In this document: piece after piece, positions 38,944-52,436 of the stretch
Layout of the letters: each line of letters opens with the position of its first letter
Position numbering within the stretch: the first letter of the stretch is position 1
Assembly: GCA_002104895.1 (NCBI GenBank)
Contig: MCFG01000269.1
Coordinates: 25,001-89,000, forward strand
Direction: 5' to 3'
Origin: Anaeromyces robustus
Taxonomy: Eukaryota; Neocallimastigomycota; Neocallimastigomycetes; Neocallimastigales; Neocallimastigaceae
Length of the DNA: 64,000 nt
Notes under the pieces: model-generated
What the model was told of the DNA's origin: nothing
The model's database searches: none
What the model saw: the letters and a program-made list of their open reading frames with translations, nothing else
Made by a program: the position numbers and the translations under genes

Positions 38944-39443
38944 ATTTTATTTAATAATTATTATAATTTTAACTTTTTTTTTTTTTTTTTAAAAAATTTT
39001 TTTTATATTATTCTTTGTTTTAAATTGTTTTAATTATTATATTATATTATATTATATTATATTATATTATATTATATTATATTATATTATTATGTTATAT
39101 TACATTATATTTATATTATATTATTACATTATGTTTATCAAATATAAAACGTTTTGTTCATTATTATTGTTATTTGATTATTACACCATTTTCAGAGTTA
39201 CGTTACATTACACCTTTATTAAATTAATATAACCAATATATTAATATTAATTTTAATGTCACCCGTCGTTAATTAAAAAAAAAATTTTTTTTTTTTTTTT
39301 AGTTTTTTTTTTTTTTTTTAAAAAAATTCATTTTATATATTTATATAAAAACATAAATACAGCAAAGGAAAAAAAAAAGTAAAAAAAAAAAAAAATAAAT
39401 AAATAATAAAAAAAAAAAATAAAAAATAAAATAAAAAATAAAA
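37913..39443. other. Intergenic, no gene seen
   Basis: AT-rich spacer before the CotH gene with a (TTATA)n pentamer tract at about 39,035-39,090 and an (AAAT)n tract at about 38,905-38,943. No coding signal. Confidence 0.65.
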
Positions 39444-41932
39444 ATGTTGTTCAAATTAACAACAATATTAAATCTTGGTAAATATTTTAATAAATTATTA
39501 CATTTTAATAATATGAATGAAAAAAATATAAATTTTAGACTTATATTATATAATGAAATTCTTATGAAATTCATAATTTCCATTAAAATAGTTTAAAGAT
39601 TTCATTTCAATTTAATAAAATTTAAATAAAAATAATAATATATATATGACTAAATATAACTATTTTTTCATTTATAATAATTATAAAAAATATAAAAAAT
39701 TATATATATATTATTACTCTCTCTATATATATTATATTATAGCTGTCGTAGTTTCAGCTGTTAACACTTTTGTTGGTGATTATAAACGTGCTGAACTTTT
39801 TGAAAAAACCGATGATTTAGTACCAATTTTTAGAGTTACTATACCAGAAAATGATTATAATGATTTAATTGAAGATGTCAATACTTATGACGGACCTGGT
39901 GCTCCACCACCTGGACCTGGTTTACCACCACCATTACCAAAGAATTCACCAGTAGGTCCAGGAGGTCCAGGAGCCCCAGGTGGTCCAATGGATCTCAGTT
40001 TATTGAGAACTGAAGAACCAGATGGTTATAAAACTAAAAATGCTGTTATGGATGTTGAATTTGGAGAGTTTGTATAAAAGTTTTCTTTTTTTTTTTTTAA
40101 TTATTTTTATATATTATATTTAAATATTTTTTATTATATATATATGTAAATAGTATGGACTTATCTATTATTATATATATATTTATTTTAATAACATATT
40201 TAACATGTTTTTTTTTTTAATTATTATTAATAATTTTTTCATATATATTTTTTTTAAATATAATAATTATAAATATTATTATGCTTATGTTAACTTTAAA
40301 TACTAATATATATTTTTTATATATTATTTAAAAAAAATCTTAAAAATAATTAGTGAAGTTAAAAGTTTCAAAAAAGTTACTTTCTCTGTTGGTGGTAGTT
40401 CATCCCGTCATTTTTCTAAACAAGGTTTCAATATTAAAATTCGTGGAAATCAAAATTTATATGGTCGTACTCAACTTAGACTTCGTCCAGATGTTCGTGA
40501 AGCTACTTTATTAAGAACTAAATTAGCTTGTGATATTCAAAATCGTTTAGGTCTTCCATCTGTTTCTGCAAATTATGCTAAATTATATCTTAATGATATT
40601 TTTATGGGTTTCTATGTTTTAACTGATTCTATTAAACTTTCTTGGGTTGAAAGTGTTTTTGGTGAAAAAGATACTACTGATTTAATTCAATGTGGTGCTA
40701 TGGAAAATGATTTATCCTATGAATATTCTATTGATGGTTGTACCAATTTAAATGATGATGTTACTGATAATACTGAATGGGGAGAATTATTAAAGGCATT
40801 TGATAATGCTCAATCTATTGAAGATGTTGAAGATTTCTTTGATGTTGATACTTTCTTAAAGAATATTGCTTTTGAATATTTAACTGGTTCATGGGATCAC
40901 TATCTTAATTATGGTCATAATTTCTATCTCTTTAGACCAGCTGGTGATAAATGGAAATTCTTATTATATGATTTTGATGGTGAATTTGGTCAAGATTTAG
41001 CTCAAGGTGTTGGTAAAAGAGGTGCTGTCATAACTGATTATAACTATGCTCGTTTCCCATTTAATAAATGGCATAAAGATCGTCACTTATTAGATATTTT
41101 AATCTATAAAAATTCTACTAGATTTGATAATATTCTTAAACAAGAAGTTATTGATGCCTTTAATCCAGCTGTTGTTTTCCCACATATTGATGAATTAAAA
41201 AAATTTATTAAACCTTATATCATTGAAGATTATACTCCAGATGAAAATGGTCAATTACCAGGTAGAATTAATTTAAGATCTCAAAATCGTTATAATCTTA
41301 CTCAATGGGATGCTAATTGTGAATTTACTACTGTTTTAACTACTAATTATAATTCTGCTTATGGTCTTAAGATGTGGTTCCTTGAAAGATATAGATTTGT
41401 TTGTAAAGAATATAATATGGATTGTGATGAAAAATATCTTGATGAGAATTTTGAAACTCCAATTGATAAATCTGTTGAAGTTCCTTTATCAACTTCATCT
41501 CGTAGTTTACCACCAACTCAACCAGAAGATGGTAATGGTAATGATAATTCATCTTCATCACAACCACCATCTTCTACTGATACTACTATTACTACTACTA
41601 TTACTGATGTTGAAAATCCAACAAATCAACCAAATGAAAAACCAGCTTATAATTGTTGGGTTGAACAATTTGGTTATCCATGTTGTCAAAAAAATGCTAA
41701 AGTTTATGCTGTAGATGATGAAGGTGAATGGGGTTATAATTTCAAAACTCAAGAATGGTGTGGTATTACTCCATACTCTGAAAAACAAAAGGATGAAGAA
41801 TGTTGGTCTGAAGTTTTCGGTTACCCATGTTGTCAAAGTTGTTATGTATATGAAGAAGATGAAAATGGCAAATGGGGTTATGATTTCAATGAATCTACCT
41901 GGTGTGGTATTCAATCTTATTGTAAAATTTAA
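39444..41932 (+). CDS. Secreted CotH-domain protein with two fungal dockerins (cellulosome component)
   Basis: Three exons, 39444-39477, 39743-40067, 40354-41932; 645 residues. Signal peptide MLFKLTTILNLAVVVSA, cleavage likely after Ala17. The CotH (spore-coat kinase-like) domain spans about 25-475, with SWDHYLNYGHNFYLF (about 299-313) and the LLYDFDGEFG core (Asp326, Asp328) that matches the metal/ATP-site region of CotH kinases. It is interrupted near its start by a Gly/Pro-rich segment (62-93). A Ser/Thr/Pro/Asn linker (about 490-550) leads to two Cys-rich fungal dockerins (554-594 and 603-643), each with C-W-x-E-x-F-G-Y-P-C-C and W-C-G-I. Fungal dockerins tether proteins to the scaffoldin of gut-fungal cellulosomes, and CotH proteins are a frequent non-enzymatic dockerin class there. 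Intron 1 starts with GTAAAT; intron 2 has the less usual donor GTTTGT, chosen because only it keeps the frame. Confidence 0.95.
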
Positions 41933-43314
41933 ATAAATAAAAAAAAAAAGAAACAAAGAAAAAAAATTTTTTTTAATATAAATTTAAAAAATAACACAAT
42001 ATTTATATATATTCAAAAAGACATTTTAATTTGTTTTAAAAAAAATAGTATATAGAATATATAAATAAAACCAAATTAAAATTAACATTAAATAAAAAAA
42101 AACAAAAAAATAATAATATAATATATATAGACAATTTTATTTAACTAATATATAAATGAATAAAAAAAATTTGTAGCTATTATATATATAAAAAAATATT
42201 GTATAAAATTATATAAAAAAGTTATATTTTTAATTACAAAATATTAAAAAAAAGGCAAAAAAAAATATTATTTTTTATATATATACTTAATGTTTTAAAA
42301 TTTTAAAAAAAAAAAATACGACAGCTAAAAATATATGTAATATATATTGAATATATATATATATATAATAGAATTTTAATATAAAATTATATATTAAAAC
42401 TAGGAAAAAAATTTAAAAAGTTTTATTATATAATTATCTTTAAAATCATTAAAAAATTATAAATTATTTTAAATATATATAAAAAAATATAGATACAATA
42501 AAAATAAAAAGTAAAAATAAAAAAAAAAAGATAAAATAAACTAAATATATGTATTTATAACAAAAGAAAAAAAATTAATAATAATCATAATTGAATTGAT
42601 ATAAAATTTAAATAATACTTAATCATAAGACAAAATATAATTTTTAAAAAACCAATTTTTTGTATTGTTATTATTATTGTTGTTATTGTTGTTGATGATG
42701 ATGTTGTTGTTGTTTTAATTCTTCATATATATATTTTATGAACTATTTAAGAATTTATTTTATTATTAAAGACAGCTTAGCAGGGCAAATGCCTATCCTA
42801 TTTACCGACTCAAGTGGAAAAGGATAAATCAACTTTACTATAATTCTCCAGGTAGAAATAAGGATAAATATGAATTTATTGTTTTTATGTATTATCCATC
42901 CATTATTATTTATTATTATCTATAATGTTTATCTGTTTTTTTTTTCTTATTAGTAACATTTTTTTTTTATTTTGTGTTTTTTTTTTTTTTATGATTCATG
43001 TATATTAATGATATTTAAACTCTATTGAATTTAAATATTATTAAAGATAATGTACAAATGATGCGCTTTAAAAAAAAAAATTTTTTTTTTAAGAATTTAT
43101 TATAATATTTTTTATATATACTTTATTAAAAAAAAAAAAAAAAAGATGAACTTTAATATTAAAACTTTAAAGAAAAAACAAACACAAAAATAAAAATAAA
43201 TACTTTATTAATATTATAATTATTTTAAAAAAAATTTTTTTTTTTATTTTATATTTTTCTATTTTTTTTTTTTATTTTCTTTTATTTCTTATTTTTTATT
43301 ATTTTCTTAAATAC

Positions 43315-43352
<38 letters not shown>

Positions 43353-43398
43353 ATTAATTATATTTAATTAAATGAAATAAATTATTTATATATATATG

Positions 43399-43436
<38 letters not shown>

Positions 43437-43865
43437 TTTAAATTATTATTATTTTTTTTTTTTTTTAAAGAATAAAAAATAAATAAAGGAATAATTTTTT
43501 TTTTATAATTATTTAAATATTATAATAGTAATATTTTAAATAAAAAACTAAAATAATTAAAAAAGATACAAAATTATAAATTAAATATAAATATAGATTT
43601 TTTTTTTCTTTTTTTTAAAGAAAAAAAAAGACAATTATATAACGTATGAAACTTTAATAAATATATATATTTATTTATTATATTAGTGTTGTTATTGTTA
43701 TTATTAATTAATTATATTTTTTCTTTTTTAATAGAAAAAGAACATATATATATATATAATAAAAAGTATGAGAGAGATATAGTACATATTATTATTGTCA
43801 TTTAATTATTTAATTATTTTATTATATATATATATGTATATGTATATATAATCTTTCTTTCTTAT
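41933..43865. other. Convergent intergenic region with one GC-richer island
   Basis: Both flanking genes end here. AT-rich throughout, with a poly-A tract at 43399-43434 and AT repeats, apart from the island at about 42772-42866 listed separately. Confidence 0.65.
42772..42866. other. Unidentified GC-richer island of about 95 bp
   Basis: Base composition changes abruptly against the flanks. It holds a short hairpin (ggcaaatgcc) and a wider pairing (tatcct / aggata). One plus-strand frame is open across it, but no start, splice context or family match was seen. Candidates are a small structured RNA, a lost exon or a mobile-element scrap. Confidence 0.4.
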
Positions 43866-44297
43866 TTAATCCATTTCCATATCAATATCTTCATCATCAG
43901 TTGTATTTTGTTCCTGTTTTTGGAAATAATAATTATCATCATTTTCTATATCTTGATATTTTTGTTTTTCCTTTTTTTTATTTTTCACTTTCATTTCAAT
44001 ATGTCCTTCTTCTTCCTTTTCATTTATATTTATTTCTTCTTCTTTTAAACTACTATTACTACTACTACTACTAATCATACCATTTTTAGGTGAATTATTA
44101 ATGATTATTGGTCTTTTAAGAATATTATTTGAACTTCTTAATAAATCTAATGATAGATTATTATTGTATAAAGGATTAATCATACTATTATTATTATTAT
44201 CATTATTATTATCATCATCATCATTCTGTTTCATAATAGCAGTTGTTTTAGTTGTAGTATTTGTGATAATACAGGTATCATCAGTTTGATTATTTTG

Positions 44298-44344
<47 letters not shown>

Positions 44345-47300
44345 TAATATTGTTTTTAGTATTCGTATCGGCAGTAATAGGTGAGGTAAGATTAATAGGA
44401 GGTGAAAATATTGATTTAGAATTATATTTCGGTATAGGTGAAATTTCTGTTTCAAAAATATTTTTAGGTTCAAAAGATGAAGATGAAGAAGAAGGAGATA
44501 GATTTTTATTATCAAATTGATTAATATTTTTTCGAATAGGTGTCATTAAAATATCAGATGATATCGTTATATCTTTTGTTGATTTTTTTTTACGTTCCGT
44601 AGAAAGTATAGTTTGTTGATAGGAAAATTGACTGGTATAAGAAGTTGATGAAGTTTTTGTAGGTTTAGGTGTGGTATCTGAATCTTCAAAAGAAATATTA
44701 TTATTATTATTATTATTTTTATTTAATAAAGGAGAAGTAGGAATATCAATGGTAGCAAAAGAATTCTGTTGTAATTCATCTTCAATAAATGGTGAAGTTT
44801 GTTTTTCAATAGATAATGTGGTATTTTTGGTAACTATATTTTTTTTTTTTTTTTAGAAAAATATATATTTTAGTATTTATTATTATTATTATTATTTAAT
44901 ATTATTATTCATTAAATATATAAAAAGAAAAAAAAAAAAAAAATTACCTTTTTGTAACAAATCTTTGGGTATCTTTTGTGAAGAGGAAGTAGAAGATTCA
45001 ATTGATATTAAATGATCTTTTGATAAAGTTTTTAATAAATTATTTTGAATAATGAAAGGATTTGAAGGAACTTTCAAAGATGAATTAAGTTTTAATCTTT
45101 TAGGTTCATTATAAAGAGCATCCTCTGTAATTTTATTATTATTTCTTTCAGAACTATCATAAGTATTTAAATTATTGTATGATTCATTAAAAGTAGTTGA
45201 AGTAGGAGGAGTATTATTTGTATCAAAAATCGTGAAATTGGAATCTTTTGATTTTCCTTTATTTTTATGACGATAATAATCATTATTAAGATAATCATTA
45301 TCATTATTATTATTTTTATCATTATCACTATTATTATCATTACTATTTTTATTATTATTATTATTATTTCTTTCTTCATTTTTAGATTTCTTATTATTTT
45401 TTTCAATCGTTGTATAACTACTCAATAATTCTTGTCTTAGTTTAAGTTTTGATTTTAATTTATTATTAAAAGATGAATTACTATTATTACTACTACTGCC
45501 ATCACTATTACTATTATCTTTACTATGTAAATTATTATTACTATTGTTATCTTCATTAGAAGTATGATTATTATTACTGTTGCTACTATTACTATTACTA
45601 TTACTATTACTATTACTATTACTATTACTATTACTATTACTATTACTATTACTATTACTATTACTATTACTATTACTATTACTATTACTATTACTATTAC
45701 TATTACTATTACTATTACTATTACTATTACTATTACTATTACTATTACTATTACTATTACTATTACTATTGCTGCTACTATTACTATTCCTACTATTACT
45801 ATTACTATTATTAGTAATTAATTCGCTTGATGAAGATAAAGTAGGTGATCCTATTTTATTATCTTTAGTAGTGAAAATTGTATCACCAGTACTTCCTCGA
45901 CTAAGTCTTCTACCTTTAATTAAAGTTTTAATAAGATTTGTTACACTATTACTAGTTGATGATATAATTGATTGTGTTGCTGATGATTTTCCTGATACTC
46001 CATTCGAAAAACTTTTATTTGCATCATCTGGTAAAGATAAACGTCTTCGATTTAAATTAAAACTATTTATTAAATCATTAGTATCACTATGGATATTACT
46101 GCTATCATAATCGTTTTTGTTATTGTTGTGGTTATCCTGATTATCATTAGATTCAATTTGATGAGTAGGTGAAGTAAGTAAAATATCAGATGAAGAAGAA
46201 AAACTATCATCTTTATTATAATATAAAAGAATTGGTTTTATTTCTGATTTAAGAGGTGAACTTGATTTAAAAATAGAACTATAATTATTTAAATCATTAT
46301 TGTTATTATTATTAGTATTATTATTAGTATTTGTATTATCATTATTATTATTATTGATATTTTTGTTGTTGTTGTTATTATTAGTTGTAGTGGTAGAAGA
46401 TGTAGAAGCTATATTAATGTCATTATTAGCTTCAGGAGATGAAAATGGAAAACCGTCTTTAGTATTAGTATTCTTTTTCAAAAATGAATAATAATCTTTT
46501 AAATAATTATGATTAAATATATAAGTTCCCTTTTCTTTATCTTTTGTTAACATTCCTTCAGATGGAGTAGTCATGATTGTTTTTGCTGATGATGCACCTA
46601 AGGCTGATGGTGAAGTAGCATATTTTGATTTTGCTGCTAAAATACTTTCTAAAAATCGATTTGGAATAGGTAAAGGTGATTTCAAAGAACTTTCACCTTT
46701 TAATGTAGAGTTATCTGGAGAAGTTGATGAAAAAGCTAAATTTGTAATTTTATGTTTAGTAGGGGTTTCTAAATCAAATATATTTTTTTTAAATAAAGGT
46801 GATTCATTATCATCTATACTAATATCTTCATCAAAACTGGTTTCTTTTCCTAAAAATGAAGTAGAAGCTCCAAAACGACCTTTAATTTGACTATGGGTTA
46901 TACCTTCAGTAGAAGATTCACTATTAAATCTAGTTATTAAATTATTTGATTTAGAAGAAGTTGCTGTTGTAATATTATTATCATTAGTTGTAGTTGTAGT
47001 ATTGGATAATAAATCTTTAGATAATAAAGAAAATTTATTTGATTCATTAGATGGATTTTGTTGTTGTTGTTGTTGTCTTTGTTGTCTAGTTTTATAAATC
47101 ACTGTGGATTGAATAGACGATGATGACGAATCAGAAAGTAATGACGAATTATTAGCATTCTGTAATGGGGTATAAATGCTATAATCGTTATTATAGTTTG
47201 TAAAAGGATTAGCATTCTTTAGATTATCATTATTATTATCATTATTATCAAAAGAAGGGGTTACATCAGGGTCAGGAAATTTATAATTTTTTGATATAAT

Positions 47301-47703
47301 ATAATTTGTATTCACAGGTGATTTATCAAATATGGTATCTTTATTATTGTTATCATTATCATCATCATCATTATTATTATTATTATCATTATTATTATTA
47401 TTATTATTGTCTTCATTATTACTATCATTAGAACATATTTCCATACTAATATCTTTCATTTCTTCATCTGTATTTTGATAACTGTTATTAATATTAAATT
47501 CTATATTTGATATATCATTTTCTTCTGCATTATCTAATAAATATGAAAAGCCAAGTTGTTCTAATATTTCATATTCAGGTGGAGCATATTTTTCATCAAC
47601 ATCATTTGATTTCATTTCTTCTTTTATATCTTCTATAATAATATAATATACATATATATTTGAAATGAATTATTGATTAACATTATTTTTATAATAATGC
47701 ATT

Positions 47704-47735
<32 letters not shown>

Positions 47736-50700
47736 TACCTCCTAAAAACTTATATCCAACACCTTTGGAAATATCATAATTTGGTAATTCTTCTAATGCT
47801 CTCTTTAGCATTTCTGCACAAAAACTATCCTCTGGATTCAGCACCAAAGCCTTTTATTTAAAAATATTATATATATAAAATAAAAATAAAAATAAAATAA
47901 AATAAAATAAATTTGTATTTTTTATATATAATAAAAAATAATTAATTAATTATTAAATAATTAAATAAATAAATATATAAATATATATATAATAAAAAAA
48001 ATATAGTTAAAATAATAATTCTTTAAAATATATATATAAATTAAAAAATTAAAAATTACACTATGATAATTATATATAGCTTCATCAAGATTTCCTTCAA
48101 TTTGATATATAAAAGCCATTGCACTATAAGCTTGTGAATTTGCTGGATTAAGTGAAAATACTTTTTCAAATTGTTCTTTTGCTTTTCCATAATTTCTAAA
48201 TAATAAATTATTATTGTTGTTGTTTTTATAATTATTATTATTATAATGATGATGATGATAATGATTATGATGATGATTATGATTATTATTTATTATTATT
48301 ATTGATGTTGATATATATTTATTAAAAATTTTATTAAAAATTTCAATATATTAATATAATAATTAATGTTATATTATTATTTTATATATATATATATATA
48401 TAATATTTACCGTATTTTTCTATAAGCATGTCCTAAATTACATAAAGTGATTTCCCAATAGTTCATTCTTGATTGAACAGAATCAATATATTTTAATGCC
48501 TCTTCAAAATAATCAATTGCTTTTTGATATCTATTTTGTCATTTATAATAAATAAAAAAAAAATAAATATAAAAATAAATATAAAATATAATAATAAATA
48601 AATAAATAAATTTTACAATATGTATTTTAAATTAAACATTTATGAATATATAACATATAAAAATTTTATAAAAATATTATTTTTTACATACTCTTTCTTA
48701 TTATAATATAGAACACCTAATTCATTTAATAAAGTTGGATCTGATTTACATATATTATATGCTACTGTTAAAAATCCTTCAGCTAATTGATTATTATTAA
48801 TTTGTAAATGTTGCATGCCTATAAACATTGCTGGAAGATGTATTCTTTTATAAATATATAAATTAAAAAAAAATTTTTTTTATAATACGTATATAATATA
48901 TATTAATTATAAAATATTATAAATAATAATAATAATAATATAAATAAATAATTTTAAATAATGTACTTACCCTTGAAATAGTTTTGCTGCAGTTGAATAA
49001 GCAAGAATAGCTTGATCATGTTCTGATTCAGCAGCAAATGAATGAGCAAAACCAATCCACGCTGAACCAAATGTAGGACATATTGTTGATGATTTACTTT
49101 ATTTTTATTAAAAAAAAATAAAAAATGTTAATGTTATTATATTAAGAAAATTTAATATTATTACATATAAAACTTAAATATATTATATATATAAAAATAA
49201 AAAAAATATTATAATGGACTTTATAAATAATAAATAAATAAATAATTAAATAATTAATAAATTATTTAAAAATAATAACCTGAAATATCTTCTTGCTTCT
49301 GAACTTTGTCCAATTAATAAATAATAACAACCAACAGCAAACCATGAAATTTCATGATTTGGATAATAATCAACTAATTGATGTGATATATAAAATAAAT
49401 CGTTCTTTTTCTGAAGTTCATATAAACATACTAAATGAAGTAATATACAATCCATATTAAATTTATCGATTTCTAAAATTCTATTATTTTTAAAATATAA
49501 ATTTAAAAAAAAAAAGAATTATTTAAATTAATATATATAATTACAAGTAATGATTTGTTTAATTTCTTTTTTTTTTTCCATTTTGCTACTCTATTTTTAA
49601 TTTAAAATTTATCATTTTATTTTATTATTTTTTCTAATAACATATTAAAATATATAAATTATATAACCATACTTTAAAGTCATTTCTAAACATTCTTTAA
49701 ATTTACATTGGGTATAATATTTATTAGCCTGACTTAATAAAATATCTGAATTATTTCCTAAATAGAAATCTTTATCTAATCTTTCTAATGCAAGATTAAT
49801 TGCATCAAGATGTTTATACTTTTAAAAATATCAATAAAATATAAATTATATTTGAATTAGTCATGAATACATAACCATTTAATATAGATAAAGATATTTT
49901 TACCTTTTTTATTTTTGATATGAATAATAATTTAACTAGTTCCCCTTCAACCGTATCATTATATTTTAATGATTGAATCAATTCCCATTCTATATTATAT
50001 ACAAAATACATTATTATTTTATATATATTTAAAAATTTTAATTTTTAATATTTTGTATAAAAAAAAAAAAAAGTACAAATGAATATATTCTTTAATAATA
50101 TTAATTACCTTCTTCATTTGTTAACATATAATTTGATATTAATAAATTGAACGCCTTTCAATAATTATAATGTATCATTTATATAATTAAAAATTTAATA
50201 TAAATTATATTAAAAATAAAAATGTATTATACATAGAATAAAAAAAAATAAAAAAAATTATACAATTACATACTTCATAACAATTAACATCAATAAATAA
50301 TGCTTCTTTAAGACTTTCTTTTGCTTTATCATATTGATTTTGTTTTGAATAAATTAATCCTTTTAAATAACAAAGTGTGGCTTCCAACTTTCATTTTTAA
50401 TAATTATTTTAACAATTTTATAAATGTTTTATAAATTTTTTAATTTTGTATTATTTTATAATTATGATTTAAATATATAAAATTTGAATTAAAATATAAT
50501 ATATATAATAATAATATTATTATTATTATTATTTACCTTTATTCCTTTTTCTATTTTTACTGATTTCTTTTCTTTAATATCTGAATCATCCATCTGTATT
50601 ATATCCAAGGCTTCTTGCCATTTTTCCAATTTTATCTTTAATTTTTAATAATTTTATTATTTTTTATATAATACATATTTTTTTTATTTATTTTTTATTA

Positions 50701-51507
50701 AAATAAGAATAATTTATAAATTATAAAAAAAAAAATAAAATAAAATTAAATTTTTAATATGAATTAAAGAATGTTAAAATATTATTTTAGTATTCAATAT
50801 ATAATTTATTATATATCCAATAAAAAAAATTCATCTTACTTCACATTGAATTGCTAATATACGACATCTTATATTTTTTAATACTAAATCATCTTTTAAT
50901 AATAAATTTTCTACTCTTGGATATTGTTCCATTAAAAAGTATATTTGTGCTAACCAGTATATATCATTTGGATCATCTTTTTTTTTTTTGAAATATAAAA
51001 TTCATTTGATTACGTATTAATAAAAATATATATATTTATATATATGTAAAATTAAAATTTAAAATATAATATCATCTTATATTTTGATTAAATATTTCAA
51101 AATTTAAAATTTATACATAATTATTAATTTAATAATGAACCTGTCAAATTTTTAAGTTTATCACCCCAAAATGCTGCTGTAGTGAATAAATGTTGTTCAA
51201 TTGCATCTTGTCTTAAAAGTCTTAATTTGTCAATTAAAAATTTTTTATTCTTTTGAGTATGTATATTAATATTACTATTAACTTTTACAGCATATTCCAT
51301 TTGAACATTTTTTAATATATTACGATATCTATTTGATTTTCTTAATGTAGGAATAGAAGCTGCATTATCATCCATATAATTTTTTTCTAAAAGTGATGAC
51401 TTTTTATTTAAATTTGAATTTTTAATTGATGTTTTTGAAGATTTTCTTTTTTTCTTTTCCTCTTGATTTATTGAAGTGGCATCACTATTTCTTTGAGTTG
51501 ATGCCAT
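43866..51507 (-). CDS. CDC16: Anaphase-promoting complex subunit CDC16/APC6 with a very long Asn/Ser-rich C-terminal tail
   Basis: Fifteen exons: 51507-51141, 50976-50840, 50635-50537, 50387-50274, 50154-50109, 49989-49904, 49818-49673, 49480-49280, 49096-48971, 48844-48692, 48530-48411, 48195-48060, 47850-47739, 47632-44948, 44833-43866; 1,831 residues. Residues about 90-614 form the TPR superhelix of APC6, with strong signatures ISWFAVGCYYLLIG, AWIGFAHSFAAESEHDQA and NLGHAYRKIRNYGKA, ending at the family's DIK(E/D) element (EDIKEEMK, 616-622). APC/C is the nuclear ubiquitin ligase driving anaphase and mitotic exit. Residues 623-1831 are a low-complexity tail in two large exons: Asn runs, about 30 Ser-Asn dipeptides (about 1234-1298), many SP/TP sites (possible CDK sites) and basic RRLSLPDD and RRLSRGS sites. 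The ending is acidic (DDEDIDMEMD). Animal CDC16 has only a short tail. Confidence 0.94.
45584..45770. repeat. (ATTACT)n hexanucleotide repeat within CDC16 exon 14
   Basis: About 31 tandem units, nearly uninterrupted, encoding alternating Ser-Asn on the minus strand. Hexamer unit length keeps the frame whatever the copy number. Confidence 0.95.
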
Positions 51508-51636
51508 ATTTTTTTAAGGATATACTATAAAAATTATTTTTCTTCTTTCAAAAAAAAACCAAATATTTTCATTATTAATAAAGGTTATTATAATAAATTG
51601 ATATAGAAAAAAAAATTGCTTAGTTTTTTTTTTTTT

Positions 51637-51672
<36 letters not shown>

Positions 51673-52373
51673 TATTTTATTAATTATTTTAATAATAAAA
51701 AAAAATTTTTTTTTAAAAAATAAATTATATATATTTTTTATTATAAAAATTTTAATTAAATAAAATAAATAAATAAATTAATAATTTTTTAAAAAATGGA
51801 TAATTTTATTGAATTTTTAATTATTTATTAAATTATATTATAATATATTATAATATATTATATATATATTTATAATATTAATATTTTTTAATTATAAAAT
51901 ATTTAATTCTTTTATCTTTTTTGAATTATTTATTTATTATTTATTCATTCATTTATTTAGTTTATATACTTTTTTAATAAAAAAGTTATTATATTAGAAG
52001 ATTTAGAAAATCTATGAAATGATGTAATTATCTTTTTTTTTATTAATTAAAAATATTTAGTAAGAATCTTTTTTTATGGGTAATATAAATATATATAATA
52101 TATATTATTCTATTTAAAGAAACCTTTTTTTTTTTGCGTAATTTATTTGTTCTATATCTTAAAAATACTTAAATCTTCTTTATTACTTATTAACATTCAA
52201 AAAAGAATATAAAATATAAAGGATATTACCAAATATATATTTTATTAATTATTATATTGATCTTTATTATTAATAATAACTAATCTAATATTAGTATTTT
52301 ATAATCTTATATTATTATTATCTATTATAATTTTTTATTATTATAATATTTAAAATATACTATTTCTTAATTG

Positions 52374-52436
<63 letters not shown>

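Noticed and set aside
45580-46110. Plus-strand frame of about 70 leucines
   Set aside because: Shadow of the Ser-Asn hexamer repeat of CDC16 exon 14 on the opposite strand.
44892-47615. Asn/Ser-rich frame as an independent gene
   Set aside because: Its first codons continue the CDC16 frame through a GT-AG junction of matching phase, and the preceding exon has no stop; treated as the CDC16 tail.
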